64,000 nucleotides of DNA from Hymenobacter swuensis DY53 (GTDB lineage: Bacteria; Bacteroidota; Bacteroidia; Cytophagales; Hymenobacteraceae), in the NCBI RefSeq assembly GCF_000576555.1, contig NZ_CP007145.1:124001-188000 (forward strand), in the 5' to 3' direction. Shown in pieces: positions 40,613 to 50,262 of the stretch; the first letter of the stretch is position 1, and the number at the start of each line of letters is the position of its first letter. A model generated the notes under the pieces. It was not told the origin of the DNA. It did no database searches and was given only the letters and a program-made list of their open reading frames with translations. The translations under genes were made by a program, and so were the position numbers.

Positions 40613-40645
40613 TTGCGCGCCGGCTCGGCCGGTACGTTTTTGCTG

Positions 40646-40685
40646 TAGCCCGGGTTCCGTTTCACGGAGCCCGGGCTATTCTTTT
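40646..40685 (+). terminator. Terminator of the Thr/Ala-rich lipoprotein gene
   Basis: Fifteen-base arms (TAGCCCGGGTTCCGT and near-complement, one G-T pair) with a TTC loop followed by TTCTTTTG. Confidence 0.85.
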
Positions 40686-40780
40686 GTTTGAAGCAAGCCG
40701 CAGAATACGGCTGTTTGTCGGCTGGAGCAACGGGCAATGAGCCGTGAAATCACCCTGCCAGGCTTGTGGGGCAGGTGCGA

Positions 40781-42565
40781 CTATAGTTTTTCCTCGAGCC
40801 AGAGCAGGCCTGCCCCCAGCAGAAACAGCACATACCCGCACCAACGGGGCCAGGCCGTGTGCTGAACCCGCGCTGATACTGCGGAGGCCTGGGCCAGGGG
40901 GGAGTCTTTACGAATATGTTGTTGGGCGGCCAGTTGCTGCTCCCGGTAGACCGGGGCCTGCCAATCGGTTGGGGCATACACGTACATCCATTGACTGGCG
41001 GCTCCCAAACGGGCTTCGTGCCAGCCGGCCGCAGCTGGCCAGTAAGTACCCGTAGCCCACTCCGGTACATTGGCATCCTGCCGGAGGGAAATGCGTACCG
41101 GAGCTGCATTGGCCGCCTGTATATTCAGCAGCTGGCTGACCGCGCCGGTAGTCCGCAACAACACCGGGACATTGGGCCGGGGCCAGCGGGAAAGAGGCTG
41201 AATAGTTACGGCAGCAGCGCGTGGGGGCGTGGCAGCTGTGAGCAGACGGCTCCAGTAGGCACTGTACACCAGCGGCTGGTTTTGCAGCAGCCAGGGGAAA
41301 GTTTCGGTGATGGTGGTGACGACTACCTGGCCCTGGCCCAGACGACGGGCCGCCGCTACTGGTTGCTGCTGCGGCCCCAGCACTAGCGGCTGCATATCCG
41401 GGCGAAGTTGCAGGGTCGCCGGGAGTAGGGCTGTGGCCTGGGTGGGGGCTTCAGGCCATTGTATGGGCTGCGCCACAACCGCTGCAGCCGCTGACTGAGG
41501 CAGGAGCCGGAACCCTGCTGCGCCGGGAAGCTGCCGGGGCAGGCGGGGGCCATCGGCCAGTAGCAGCAGGCCCCCGGTACCGTTCTGAATGGTCCGTTGC
41601 AGTGCCTGCGCTTCAGCCCCCGACAAATCGTCCAGGGTCGAGGCATCGGTCAGAATGATATCGAAACGAGCCAGCAGAGCAGGGGTGAGGCGGCCGAGCG
41701 GAGGCGGATTGGGCAGGTTCAGAAATTCTGTTTGCGTGAGGCCCCGACTCAGGCCGGTACGTAGGGCAACGGCATGCTGATGGGAAGCCAATTCGTTTTT
41801 CAGAAAGCGCAGCTCGAACGAAGGAGCCGCCGCCAACAGTAAAATCCGTAATGGTCGGGTAGGAAGGACTTGGACGGGAGCAGGCTCTTGGGCAATGCGC
41901 CGCCCTTGGCGGCGGGCTTCGAGCGTATACACGGCCCGACCTTCCGCTTTGGGCGCAAAACGCAGCCGAAACGACCCGCGCCCGGTGGACAGCTGCACCG
42001 AGTCGCGGCCACTGCCAGCGGCACGTAGGGTTATCCATACCGGACCGGGGCCGGCCGCTTCAAACCGCCCTTCTACCACCCAACTTTGCCCTAGCTGGGT
42101 TTCGGCTGGCCAGGCCGCCTGCTGAAACCCATGTGGCCGGGCATCGGCGTGATAAACAAGCCGGATACCAATGAGGGGGGCAACATCGGCCGCTGGCAGG
42201 CCATGCCCCAGTATGTGTAGCTTTTGCAGTCCCGGGGAGAGTTGCCGGATGGCAGCGGGGTTTTGCACGGTGGGCGTGTCGGTGGCGGTGAGGGCGGCGT
42301 AGCGCCACACCGGAACAGCTGGCCCCAGGCGGCGCTGGAGCGTGCGGAGCGTATCGGGTGAATACGAATCGGTAAGCAGAATAGCCGCGTCGGTGACTGG
42401 TAGTACGGCGGTTTTGGCAGGCGGAAAAGCAGCCAGGCCCAGGCCCGCAGTGGCTATCAGTCCGGCGACAACTCGCAGGAACCGTCTGCGGCTATCGGGC
42501 CGGCGCAGTGCCAGCACCGTGAGCAGCAGCGCCAGAAGCAGACCGAAAGCAAAAGCGTAAAGCAT
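40781..42565 (-). CDS. Membrane-anchored protein of the Bat-like operon, GATase/vWA-like
   Basis: About 594 residues from ATG 42565 (623 from a TTG at 42652 that overlaps the preceding stop). Two membrane helices lie at the N-terminus (LLLALLLTVLALRR and the next) and one at the C-terminus (CGYVLFLLGAGLLWLEEKL). The middle has a Rossmann-like order: ILLLAAAPSFELRFLKNEL, FDIILTDASTLDDLSG and GGLLLLADGPRLP, which resembles the glutamine-amidotransferase-like/vWA-like domain found in partners of BatA-type proteins. No MIDAS motif is visible. Last gene of the operon; the TTG start would couple it translationally to the DUF4175 gene. Confidence 0.72.
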   Translation of the reverse strand: MLYAFAFGLLLALLLTVLALRRPDSRRRFLRVVAGLIATAGLGLAAFPPAKTAVLPVTDAAILLTDSYSPDTLRTLQRRLGPAVPVWRYAALTATDTPTVQNPAAIRQLSPGLQKLHILGHGLPAADVAPLIGIRLVYHADARPHGFQQAAWPAETQLGQSWVVEGRFEAAGPGPVWITLRAAGSGRDSVQLSTGRGSFRLRFAPKAEGRAVYTLEARRQGRRIAQEPAPVQVLPTRPLRILLLAAAPSFELRFLKNELASHQHAVALRTGLSRGLTQTEFLNLPNPPPLGRLTPALLARFDIILTDASTLDDLSGAEAQALQRTIQNGTGGLLLLADGPRLPRQLPGAAGFRLLPQSAAAAVVAQPIQWPEAPTQATALLPATLQLRPDMQPLVLGPQQQPVAAARRLGQGQVVVTTITETFPWLLQNQPLVYSAYWSRLLTAATPPRAAAVTIQPLSRWPRPNVPVLLRTTGAVSQLLNIQAANAAPVRISLRQDANVPEWATGTYWPAAAGWHEARLGAASQWMYVYAPTDWQAPVYREQQLAAQQHIRKDSPLAQASAVSARVQHTAWPRWCGYVLFLLGAGLLWLEEKL

Positions 42566-42648
42566 GAGCAGAAAGTGAGGGGCCGGCTGCGAGTTGCCGG
42601 CTGTCAGGTAGAAGAAGGGTGACCACGCAAAAGCCAGTCGACCGGAAA

Positions 42649-44931
42649 TCAACGACTTAGCTCCTGAAAGTAGCGCCGTGTGAGTCCGGATGCGGGTGTG
42701 GCCCGGCTAACCGGGGCCGGCCGGGCGGGCGGGAGCAAGCTGGTAAGGGCGCGCTCCAGCAGCGGAAAATTCACGGAAGGGGTTGGCTGCCCGGCGCGCA
42801 GGGCGGAAGTCAGGCGGCGCAGGTCACGCAGGGCAGTGAGATAAGCGCCCGGTTTTTGCAAAGCTGCCCGGGCCAATTCCTGGCCCGCCTGCTCCAGCGC
42901 AGCCGTGCTGCCGGCCGCAGGTTTGGCTCCAGCTTGCACCTGAGTAAGCGTCCGTAAAGCACTGCGGATGGCGGGCTGTTGAGCAGGAGCGGCCACCTGT
43001 TGCTGGCGGCGCGGGGCGGCGGCCCCGGCCAGGTCACCGGTGAGGCGGGTGGTGGCTTCGGGCATGGGCGGCGGCGTAAAGCCGGCCTTCTTGACGTAGG
43101 CGCGGGTTTGCTGCTGCACCTCTTTCAGCAGGCGCAGGGCACGGTACTCGTAAGGGAGGGCCTCGCGAGGGCGGCCGGTGCGCAGGCGCAGCTCCGATTC
43201 CCACATTTCGCTGAGCACGGCCCGCAGCTTGGCCTTCACAGTGGGTTCCAGGAAATCGGCCGTTTCGGAGTCGTCGTGGCGGTGCATGTAGGGCTCCATC
43301 AGCTCGGCGGTGCGGGCCTCGTGGGTGGTGGCAGAGGAAGAGGGCAGGTCGTGGCCGTGGTCGTGACCATCGTCGGCGGAGTGCTTCTCCGGGGAGGCAG
43401 CCGGTTCCGGTTCGGCGTGGTCCTCCGCTACCACCGAGCCCAGGCCGGGTTCCTCGGCCGGCGCGTCGGCTTCGGAAGGCCGGGTAGCCCCGCCGATGGT
43501 TTCGTCGGCTTCCTCGCCCAGAAACTTGCCGTAGCGCATCCGCAGAATTTTCTGGTCGAAGCCGATTTCGTTACTGCGTTCCAGCAGTGTAGCAGCCGGC
43601 AAGCCGCGTTGTTCGGCCAGCAGCTTTTCGGTGTCGATGATAATCTGGCGCTGACTGCGGAAGTAGGCCGGCGCGGTATTCACCCCGAACGATACATCCA
43701 GCGCGCTTTCCTGCACGGTGGTATCCTCCCACTGCACCAGATAGGTGTCGGAGCGGGTAAGGTGCTGCTGATTGTCCCAGGTCTGAAGGTAGAAATATAC
43801 CTCGTCGCCATACGTCAGGCCCAGCGCCGGCAGGCGCAACACGGGCCGCAGGGTGGCGGCCGTGGGCTGGCCGCGCAGCTGGCCGCTCAGGTCGGTGACT
43901 ACTTCCCGGAACTTCACGGCCTCGCCCTGGCCCTGGGCCACGGTGGCCACCAACCGCGCCCGGGTCAGGCCGTAATCATCCCGCAGTTGGGCGTTTATGA
44001 GTACCTGAGGCGGCCGGCCGAACTCTACCAGCGTATAGGCTTTGGGGGAGATGATGCGGATGGTCGGGGCCTGGTCGGGCTGGATTTCAATGGCATAATC
44101 ATCGGAAACCTGCCCCGCAAACCGCAGCCGGTACAATGCGGAGGCCGTGACGGGCTGCTGAAATACAAACTCGGTGGGCCGACCCGGTACCGGTTGCAGC
44201 GCGAGTTTGCGCCCGCCCAGCTCCAGTATCGGTGCGCCCGCCGGGCGGCTCACCGTCACCGTCCAGCGCACCCGGCTTCCTTGCGGGCAGCGAAACGAAG
44301 GCGTAGTCGGCGAAAAAACGGGCTGCCGGGTGTAGGCGGGTGGGGTCACCTGCAGGTGAGTGGTCAGGATGCGCGGGGCGGCGGCTGGCTGGCCGGGCTG
44401 CTCGTTGAAATGCAGCGAAACAGCTGCACTGGCCGCCGGTGTACCAGCTGGACCGACAACGGGCCGCTGCCACCACACCACCCCGGCTATCAGCAGCAGG
44501 GCCACCAGCGTGCCTGATGGTTTGCGCCAGTCTACGGGCAGCAGTGCCCCGGACGCGCCCAGCTCCGGCCACCGCGTGAGCAGCCGTTGCTGCTGGAGCT
44601 GGCCCAGCAGGTTTAGGGTGTCAGTATGGGTGAGAAGCAAGGCCGTGCTGTCCTCCAGAGCTGGATGCTGACGGTCAAGCTGGCGGGCTACGTTGGCTAG
44701 TGGCTCGTGCCAGATGCGCCAGAGCCACCAGCCGGTACCGGCCGCACTCACAAGGGCTAACCCAACAACCAGCCACCATGCCCCCGGCCAGCCCACAGCT
44801 AGCGTCGTCAGGAGCCCGGCCGCTCCTAGAACCGGCAGTAGCACAGCCCCCGTACGGCGCACGGCCCAGGCGCGGGCCACCTCCTGTACCGGGGCAGCGG
44901 CGGAAACCAAAGATGCAAGCTGTGGACTCAT
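42649..44931 (-). CDS. DUF4175 family membrane protein
   Basis: A 760-residue protein with N-terminal membrane helices (about 28-73 and 139-154), long beta-rich segments (IRIISPKAYTLVEFG, RDDYGLTRARLVATV) and a helical C-terminus with the typical SEMWESELRLRTGRP, ALPYEYRALRLLKEVQQQ run of DUF4175 proteins. A His-rich insertion (DDGHDHGHD) lies near residue 500. It overlaps the BatA-like gene by four bases (ATGA), so the two are translationally coupled. Function unknown; the family accompanies MoxR/DUF58 operons in Bacteroidetes. Confidence 0.85.
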   Translation of the reverse strand: MSPQLASLVSAAAPVQEVARAWAVRRTGAVLLPVLGAAGLLTTLAVGWPGAWWLVVGLALVSAAGTGWWLWRIWHEPLANVARQLDRQHPALEDSTALLLTHTDTLNLLGQLQQQRLLTRWPELGASGALLPVDWRKPSGTLVALLLIAGVVWWQRPVVGPAGTPAASAAVSLHFNEQPGQPAAAPRILTTHLQVTPPAYTRQPVFSPTTPSFRCPQGSRVRWTVTVSRPAGAPILELGGRKLALQPVPGRPTEFVFQQPVTASALYRLRFAGQVSDDYAIEIQPDQAPTIRIISPKAYTLVEFGRPPQVLINAQLRDDYGLTRARLVATVAQGQGEAVKFREVVTDLSGQLRGQPTAATLRPVLRLPALGLTYGDEVYFYLQTWDNQQHLTRSDTYLVQWEDTTVQESALDVSFGVNTAPAYFRSQRQIIIDTEKLLAEQRGLPAATLLERSNEIGFDQKILRMRYGKFLGEEADETIGGATRPSEADAPAEEPGLGSVVAEDHAEPEPAASPEKHSADDGHDHGHDLPSSSATTHEARTAELMEPYMHRHDDSETADFLEPTVKAKLRAVLSEMWESELRLRTGRPREALPYEYRALRLLKEVQQQTRAYVKKAGFTPPPMPEATTRLTGDLAGAAAPRRQQQVAAPAQQPAIRSALRTLTQVQAGAKPAAGSTAALEQAGQELARAALQKPGAYLTALRDLRRLTSALRAGQPTPSVNFPLLERALTSLLPPARPAPVSRATPASGLTRRYFQELSR

Positions 44932-46475
44932 GAAACCGGAACCGTTAGAGGAGAAACCGCCGCGCGCCGCGCGGCCAGCAGCCGCTCTGCTCCAAACAAC
45001 AGGCCGGCCGCCAGCACCAGCCAGGGGGCCAGCGGCCGGCGCGGCGCAGTTGAGCCTACCGTTGTCGTAACCTTGGAAACCGGGCCGTGCAGTTGCGCTA
45101 GGTCGAGGGTACGGGTATCAGGGGTGGGGTCGGAGGGCGGAGCTGGGAGTAGCAGCGGCAGCAGCAGGCCGGGTAGCTCGGGGCTGTCGGCCAGGCTGCT
45201 CCAGGCCGGAGCAAGACGGGAGTGGAAATAGTAGCGGCCGGGAGTCACCTGACCAAGGAGTGGCTGGCCGGTAGCAGTCGACCACAGTGTGGTGGCGGCT
45301 GCTACCGTGGTATCCAGCCGTTGCACGGCTACGGGCTGACCGGTGCCGGCCGGCAGAAACTGAGTAGCTACTGCTGCCGCTTGCGAGCCAGCTTCCTGCC
45401 ACACCTGCGTACTGCTGACTACGCCGGCCGGCAAAGGCTGTTCCCGCAGCCAGAATAGCCAGTCGAGCGAATCGGGGAGGGCGGAAGATGCAGTGGAGAC
45501 GGTCAGGCGGGGTGGTAGGGGAAGTACTGAGCCAACCGCCCGCAAAGCTGCCGCCAGCACCCGGGCAGAGCCAGCATGGGCGGCATCGTGGCTGAGAAAC
45601 CAGCGGGGCGCGCGCGTCAGCAGTGGCAGCGGCCGGGACTGGCCGTTTTCAACTACCCGCACCTGTTTTTGACTGGGGCTGAGAAGCAACTGGCCGTCCC
45701 AGTTACCCGGTATGGGGCCGCTGGTGGCCGGCCACCGACGGCGCACTTTCCGCAGCCTGATTCCCTGTTCAGTACTATTACTATGCGCCACCAATATCAC
45801 CAGGCTGTCGGGGTGAGGCTGCCAGGCGGCCACGGGCCAGCGGCTGGAATCGGGCGCGGGGAGTGGGAGCCAGCGCACAGCGGCGGGCAGGGCGGGGCGG
45901 GTGCCGGTAAACGAGGATATGGTGAGCGGGGCCACCACCAACAGCGGCCGGTTTGGGAGAGAGTCGGCCGCCAGCTGCACGGTATGCCAGAGGTTAAAAA
46001 TCGGAATGGAATCAGCTGCAAACTGAGCGGTAAGCGTGGTCGTCGTATCGCCTAAGCCCAGCCCAGCCCAGGGCAGCGGCGCACTTGCGGGCCGCGTGGC
46101 GTGCAGTTGCCGTAGCTCATAGCCGCGCTGCCGCAACGAATCGAGTACCGGCCGGACCGGGCCCAGGGCGGCGGCCGTAACGCCGGGGGCCAGCAGCACC
46201 TGGCCGCGCCGGGGCGGTACCGGGAGCAGTTGCAGCGGTTCAGCCAGGGCCAGGGCCAGCAACCCTAGAATGGCAGCTCGCAGCAGAAAAACCAGCAACT
46301 GCTCGGGCTTCAGGCTGCGCAGGCGTTGGTTGGCAGCGGCTTCCAGCCACCGCACGCTGCCCACCCGTACTACCCGCCCCGGCCGACGGTTCCAGAGGTA
46401 AATAGCCAGCGGCACCGCCAACCCCAGTAGGGCCAGCCAACCAGTAGTGGCATGAGAAAAGAAGAGCGGAAGCAA
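44928..46475 (-). CDS. BatA-type membrane protein (aerotolerance N-terminal domain)
   Basis: A 515-residue protein opening with the BatA N-terminal domain: LALLGLAVPLAIYLWNRRPG, RWLEAAANQRLRSLKPEQLL, then a second helix VFLLRAAILGLLALALAEP. A long periplasmic region follows without a vWA MIDAS motif and a C-terminal helix ends it (APWLVLAAGLLFGAERLL). In Bacteroides, Bat proteins aid oxygen tolerance, but the process is not defined for this group. It lies between the DUF4468 gene (gap 124 bp) and the DUF4175 gene (four-base overlap). Confidence 0.85.
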   Translation of the reverse strand: MLPLFFSHATTGWLALLGLAVPLAIYLWNRRPGRVVRVGSVRWLEAAANQRLRSLKPEQLLVFLLRAAILGLLALALAEPLQLLPVPPRRGQVLLAPGVTAAALGPVRPVLDSLRQRGYELRQLHATRPASAPLPWAGLGLGDTTTTLTAQFAADSIPIFNLWHTVQLAADSLPNRPLLVVAPLTISSFTGTRPALPAAVRWLPLPAPDSSRWPVAAWQPHPDSLVILVAHSNSTEQGIRLRKVRRRWPATSGPIPGNWDGQLLLSPSQKQVRVVENGQSRPLPLLTRAPRWFLSHDAAHAGSARVLAAALRAVGSVLPLPPRLTVSTASSALPDSLDWLFWLREQPLPAGVVSSTQVWQEAGSQAAAVATQFLPAGTGQPVAVQRLDTTVAAATTLWSTATGQPLLGQVTPGRYYFHSRLAPAWSSLADSPELPGLLLPLLLPAPPSDPTPDTRTLDLAQLHGPVSKVTTTVGSTAPRRPLAPWLVLAAGLLFGAERLLAARRAAVSPLTVPVS

Positions 46476-46599
46476 AGACGAAGCCTGGTTGAATGAACGC
46501 GGTGCGCAGCCCTAAGGTGGGGAAGCCTCTCCACAGACACAACTTCTACGCCTGGCGTTGCCGCAATCTGCTCACACTGGCCCGGATAAACTACCCGGC

Positions 46600-47286
46600 T
46601 TACGGCAGTGGCTGGCTCAACTCCCGGCCCAACGCGGCTACCAGCGTCGTCATGGCTTCCTGAATACCCTGACACTGCTGCAGCATGCGCGGCTTCGGCT
46701 CGCCTTTGGTCGTGTACTCGTCGTAGTCACGCAAGACTGGCTCCACAGGCCGCCGCCGATTCTGAGCTGCAGTAGTGCTAATGCGGGAGAAGTCGTCAGC
46801 CCGCTGCCATTGGGCCAGTCCATCGGCCGCCAGCCCGCCGCCGGCGTCACTGGCGGCGGTAGTAACAGGGTAGCTCGGGTAGCTGAGGTCGGTTAGCTCA
46901 TACTGCAGGCCGCCTGCCTGAGCCCGGAACTGAAAACGGAACAGCAGGTTGAAGCGGCGAGCCTCCAAGTTCTTCTGGGCCGGTCCCACGGCCTGCACAA
47001 TGGCCTGTCCGATGAGTACGCCCCGGCCGGCATCAGCAAAGCGCACCACTTGGTCGTACTGCTCAAACTGCCGGGCCAGCCACTCCTGGGCGCGGCCATA
47101 CACCTCGGTTTGGGGCAGTCCGGCGGCTGGCAGCATACCCCGGTAGGTTATCTGGCGGGTCACGGAATCAAGGGGCACTACCGGTAGCGGCCGTTGGTAG
47201 CTGGTGAGCAGTGGGGCCGTCTGGGCGTGGGCGGCCGGGGTAGTCAGGCCCAAGGCAAGCAGGCCAGCAAGTAGATAGAGGGTCAT
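46600..47286 (-). CDS. DUF4468-type exported protein
   Basis: A 228-residue exported protein (ATG 47286, signal peptide ending AAHAQ). The region SVTRQITYRGMLPAAGLPQ, LYxRAxEWLARQF-like (EVYGRAQEWLARQFEQYDQV) and GVLIGQAIVQ matches DUF4468, a TBP-like fold found in Bacteroidetes. The tail is a helical Gln-rich region. It interrupts the MoxR/DUF58/BatA series but shares orientation with small gaps (71 and 124 bp), so it is likely part of the operon. Confidence 0.8.
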   Translation of the reverse strand: MTLYLLAGLLALGLTTPAAHAQTAPLLTSYQRPLPVVPLDSVTRQITYRGMLPAAGLPQTEVYGRAQEWLARQFEQYDQVVRFADAGRGVLIGQAIVQAVGPAQKNLEARRFNLLFRFQFRAQAGGLQYELTDLSYPSYPVTTAASDAGGGLAADGLAQWQRADDFSRISTTAAQNRRRPVEPVLRDYDEYTTKGEPKPRMLQQCQGIQEAMTTLVAALGRELSQPLP

Positions 47287-47357
47287 AGCGAGAAGAATAA
47301 AGCGGTTGACGCCGACTTCTCGCAACTATCGGGCCTGAGGGCCGGAGTGGTATAGCG

Positions 47358-48230
47358 TCAACCCCGGGCGCGGCGGCGGAGGAACTCGCGCAACGCGCCG
47401 GTCAGGGGCTCAGCAGTGCTTAGCTGGTGGTAGTCGAAGCCGTGGGAGCGGGCGCGCTGGGCCGTGTCGCGGAGCCACTGCTGCAGGTGCTGCTGCCAGG
47501 CGCGGCGCTGCTGGCCGGCATCCAACTGGAGCTGCTGGCCGGTTTCGAGGTCCTCGAAGGTAATGGCGCCTTTGAAGGTGAAATCCAGCTCGTTGCGGGC
47601 CATCAGGTGCAGCAGCAGCACCTCGCCCGAAGCGGCGCGCAGGCGGGTCAGCAGCCGTTCAATCTCGCCACTGGCTTCGTACAAGTCGCTCACGCAGATG
47701 GTAAGAGCCGGCTGCCGCCGGGCCGTGAGCGGGGCCAGGGTGGCCGAATCGGGGAATTGGCCGGCAGCCTCGGTGGTTTCCAGGGCGTGGTAGAGGCGGC
47801 TGAGCTGGCGGGCGTCGGCGCGGGGCGGCAGGTGGCGCAGGCCGCCGGGGTGTAGTATCGTCAGGGATACCGCGTCGCCCTGCTGGGTGGCCACGTAAGC
47901 GAGGGCCGCGCACAGCAGCCGGCCGTAGTGTAGCTTGCTCAGGCCGTTGTCGTCCTGGTGGTTCATGCTGGCGGTGGCATCCAGCACGAGGTGCACCACC
48001 AAGCTGGTATCCACCTCCGATTCGCGCAGATAATATCGGTCGGAGCGGGCGGCCAGGCGCCAGTCGAGGCGGCGCAGGTCGTCGCCGGGCTGATAGGGGC
48101 GGTACTGGCTGAACTCCATGCCCGCCCCCTTGCGCCGACTCAGGTGCGCGCCGTGCAGCAGTCCCTCGGCCGCCCGCCGGGCGGCCAGCGGCAGGTTCTG
48201 CAGCGCATGGAGGTATTCGGGGGTGAGCAT
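47358..48230 (-). CDS. DUF58 protein
   Basis: A 290-residue cytosolic DUF58 protein. The diagnostic block GMEFSQYRPYQPGDDLRRLD, then WRLAARSDRYYLRESEVD, is followed by a vWA-like strand with LVLDATASMNH (DxTxS variant of the MIDAS motif). DUF58 proteins pair with MoxR ATPases and Bat proteins. The ATG at 48230 (MLTPEYLHAL) is standard for the family; an upstream extension to 48314 lacks support. Gap to moxR is 113 bp. Confidence 0.92.
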   Translation of the reverse strand: MLTPEYLHALQNLPLAARRAAEGLLHGAHLSRRKGAGMEFSQYRPYQPGDDLRRLDWRLAARSDRYYLRESEVDTSLVVHLVLDATASMNHQDDNGLSKLHYGRLLCAALAYVATQQGDAVSLTILHPGGLRHLPPRADARQLSRLYHALETTEAAGQFPDSATLAPLTARRQPALTICVSDLYEASGEIERLLTRLRAASGEVLLLHLMARNELDFTFKGAITFEDLETGQQLQLDAGQQRRAWQQHLQQWLRDTAQRARSHGFDYHQLSTAEPLTGALREFLRRRARG

Positions 48231-48343
48231 GGGTTTGATTGTTCGTTTTCGGTAAGATGTTCTTGTGGGTTCAGGTCGCTGTGGAGGTAATGGCGTCAAC
48301 TGCCAGGAAACCACTGACGACGCTTGAAACCAACAACCAAAAA

Positions 48344-49378
48344 CTACAAACGAACCGCTTTCAGCAGGGCGGCTACCGCGTCGTCGGGGGTGAGGTTTTC
48401 GGCTTCGGCGTTGAAGTTAAGCAGCACACGGTGGCGCAGTACGGCCGGGGCCAAGGCCTGCACATCTTCCAGCGTGGCGGCGAAACGGCCGTGCAGCAGG
48501 GCCCGGGCCTTGGCGCACAGAATGAGGGCCTGCCCGGCGCGCGGACCCGCACCCCAGCGGCCGTACTCCCGGATAAACGGTACTTCCGACGTGGCCGGGC
48601 GGGTAGCACGCACCAGGCGGTTCACCAGCCCCATCAGCTCCGCGCTAATGCTCACCTGCCGCGTCAGGAGCTGCAGCTGCCGCACTTCCTCGCCACCCAA
48701 AATGGGCTCTACCTGCTGCCGGTTGGTGCCGGTGGTGCCGCTGAGTACGGCTAGCTCCTCCTGCTCAGTGGGGTAGCCAATACGCACGTACAGCAGAAAC
48801 CGGTCGAGCTGGGCCTCAGGCAGCGGATAGGTACCGCTCTGCTCAATGGGGTTCTGGGTGGCTAGCAGAAAGAACGGCTTGGGCAGTGCGTGCTCCTGGC
48901 CGGCGTACGTAACGTGGCCCTCCTGCATGGCCTCCAGCAAAGCTGCCTGGGTTTTGGGCGGCGTCCGGTTAATTTCGTCGGCCAGCACCAGACTGGCGAA
49001 AATGGGGCCGGGGTTGAACTTGAACGAGCGGTGGCCAGTGCCGTGGTCTTCCTCCAGAATCTCGGTGCCCAGGATGTCGGTGGGCATCAGGTCGGGGGTG
49101 AACTGGATGCGGCGGAAGGGCAGGTCCATGGCCTGGGCCAGGGTGCGCACCAGCAGCGTTTTGGCCAGGCCGGGCACGCCTTCCAGCAGGGCGTGGCCGC
49201 CGGCCAGCAGGGCTACCAGCACTTCTTCCAGCACCTCGTGCTGGCCCACAATTACCTTTCCTATTTCCTGTTTGAGCAGCGGAATCTTCTGGAGCAAGCG
49301 GGTTACGTCGTGTTCGGTCACCGGGAGCGGGCGTTGAAAGTCAGGGAAAGAGAAGGCGAATACCGCAACAAAGTCCAT
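48344..49378 (-). CDS. MoxR family AAA+ ATPase
   Basis: A 344-residue MoxR-type AAA+ chaperone-like ATPase. Walker A is in LLEGVPGLAKTLLVRTLA, Walker B and the following NR in LVLADEINRTPPKTQAALLE, and the conserved EGHVTYAGQ, LATQNPIEQSGTYPLPEAQL and DRFLLYVRIGYP follow. MoxR proteins act with vWA-domain partners, here probably the DUF58 protein. First gene of the operon; divergent from the barrel genes. The ATG at 49378 was preferred over a TTG one codon upstream. Confidence 0.95.
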   Translation of the reverse strand: MDFVAVFAFSFPDFQRPLPVTEHDVTRLLQKIPLLKQEIGKVIVGQHEVLEEVLVALLAGGHALLEGVPGLAKTLLVRTLAQAMDLPFRRIQFTPDLMPTDILGTEILEEDHGTGHRSFKFNPGPIFASLVLADEINRTPPKTQAALLEAMQEGHVTYAGQEHALPKPFFLLATQNPIEQSGTYPLPEAQLDRFLLYVRIGYPTEQEELAVLSGTTGTNRQQVEPILGGEEVRQLQLLTRQVSISAELMGLVNRLVRATRPATSEVPFIREYGRWGAGPRAGQALILCAKARALLHGRFAATLEDVQALAPAVLRHRVLLNFNAEAENLTPDDAVAALLKAVRL

Positions 49379-49497
49379 CAAACCCTGCCAAGGCTGCTTA
49401 CCGATAGGCTGGGGTAGTAAATTTTCTTGCGGCGGTAAAGTCTAATTAGCGCGGCGAGTGGTTTGCGGCCGGCCGGACTTCTCCGCTACTTCGGACC

Positions 49498-50154
49498 ATG
49501 ATACGCAACTCCTCCCGCATTTTCCGCCCTGCCCGCCTGCTTACCGCCCTGCTGCTCGGTGCCGGCCTCGCCACTGCTGCCCAGGCCCAGACCACCCCTG
49601 ATGTTTCGGCTTCCACCAAGCCGCCGTATACCAACGCCCTACGCCTGGATATCGGCGGCGCCCTGGCTCGTAATGCGGCCCATAACATCATGAATTCTTC
49701 CCCGGAACTGCTAGTGCCTGTTCTGGTAGGTTACGAGCGGCAACTGGGCCGCCGGATCAGCGGCAATGTGGAGGTACTGGTAAATGGGGGTGAGCCGGAC
49801 GAGCGGTTATCGGGCGTGGCGTTGCAGGGCCGCTATTACCTGTACCAAGGCCGCAAAATGGGGCTGTTGGGTGTGTACGCAGCTCCTACATTAAGCTTCC
49901 GGAACGCGCGCCAGCAGTTTTATTACAGCACCACTACTTATAAAAGCAAGCTGGGCGGGGCGGGAGGATTGCTGGGAGTACAGTTACCTCTGGGGAGCCG
50001 GCTGCTGCTGGATGTATCGGGCGGGGTCATGACGTGGAAGCGCCTGGATGAAACCGAACTTTCCAGCTTGCCCAGCCACTACCGATACAAAACGTACTAC
50101 GAAGAGCAGGGTACCGTTTTCGATGGCCGCCTCAGTCTGGGCTACCGGTTTTAA
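49498..50154 (+). CDS. Outer-membrane beta-barrel-like protein, tandem copy A
   Basis: A 218-residue exported protein with a signal peptide ending AAQAQ and alternating amphipathic strands throughout (LRLDIGGALARNA, LQGRYYLYQGRKMGLLGVY, GQFYYSTT-like, LLLDVSGGVMTWKRL). It ends in RLSLGYRF, the terminal Phe typical of barrels assembled by BamA. A paralogue with many identical residues follows. Ligand unknown. Confidence 0.82.
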   Translation: MIRNSSRIFRPARLLTALLLGAGLATAAQAQTTPDVSASTKPPYTNALRLDIGGALARNAAHNIMNSSPELLVPVLVGYERQLGRRISGNVEVLVNGGEPDERLSGVALQGRYYLYQGRKMGLLGVYAAPTLSFRNARQQFYYSTTTYKSKLGGAGGLLGVQLPLGSRLLLDVSGGVMTWKRLDETELSSLPSHYRYKTYYEEQGTVFDGRLSLGYRF

Positions 50155-50262
50155 GCTGTCAAGTGAAACACGCCCTCCCCTTCTCTCAGCAGCAATGCCT
50201 TGGATATAGTCTAATATACAGTAGGTTATCAGGCCATCAGTTCACGCTAAAATCTTAATCCT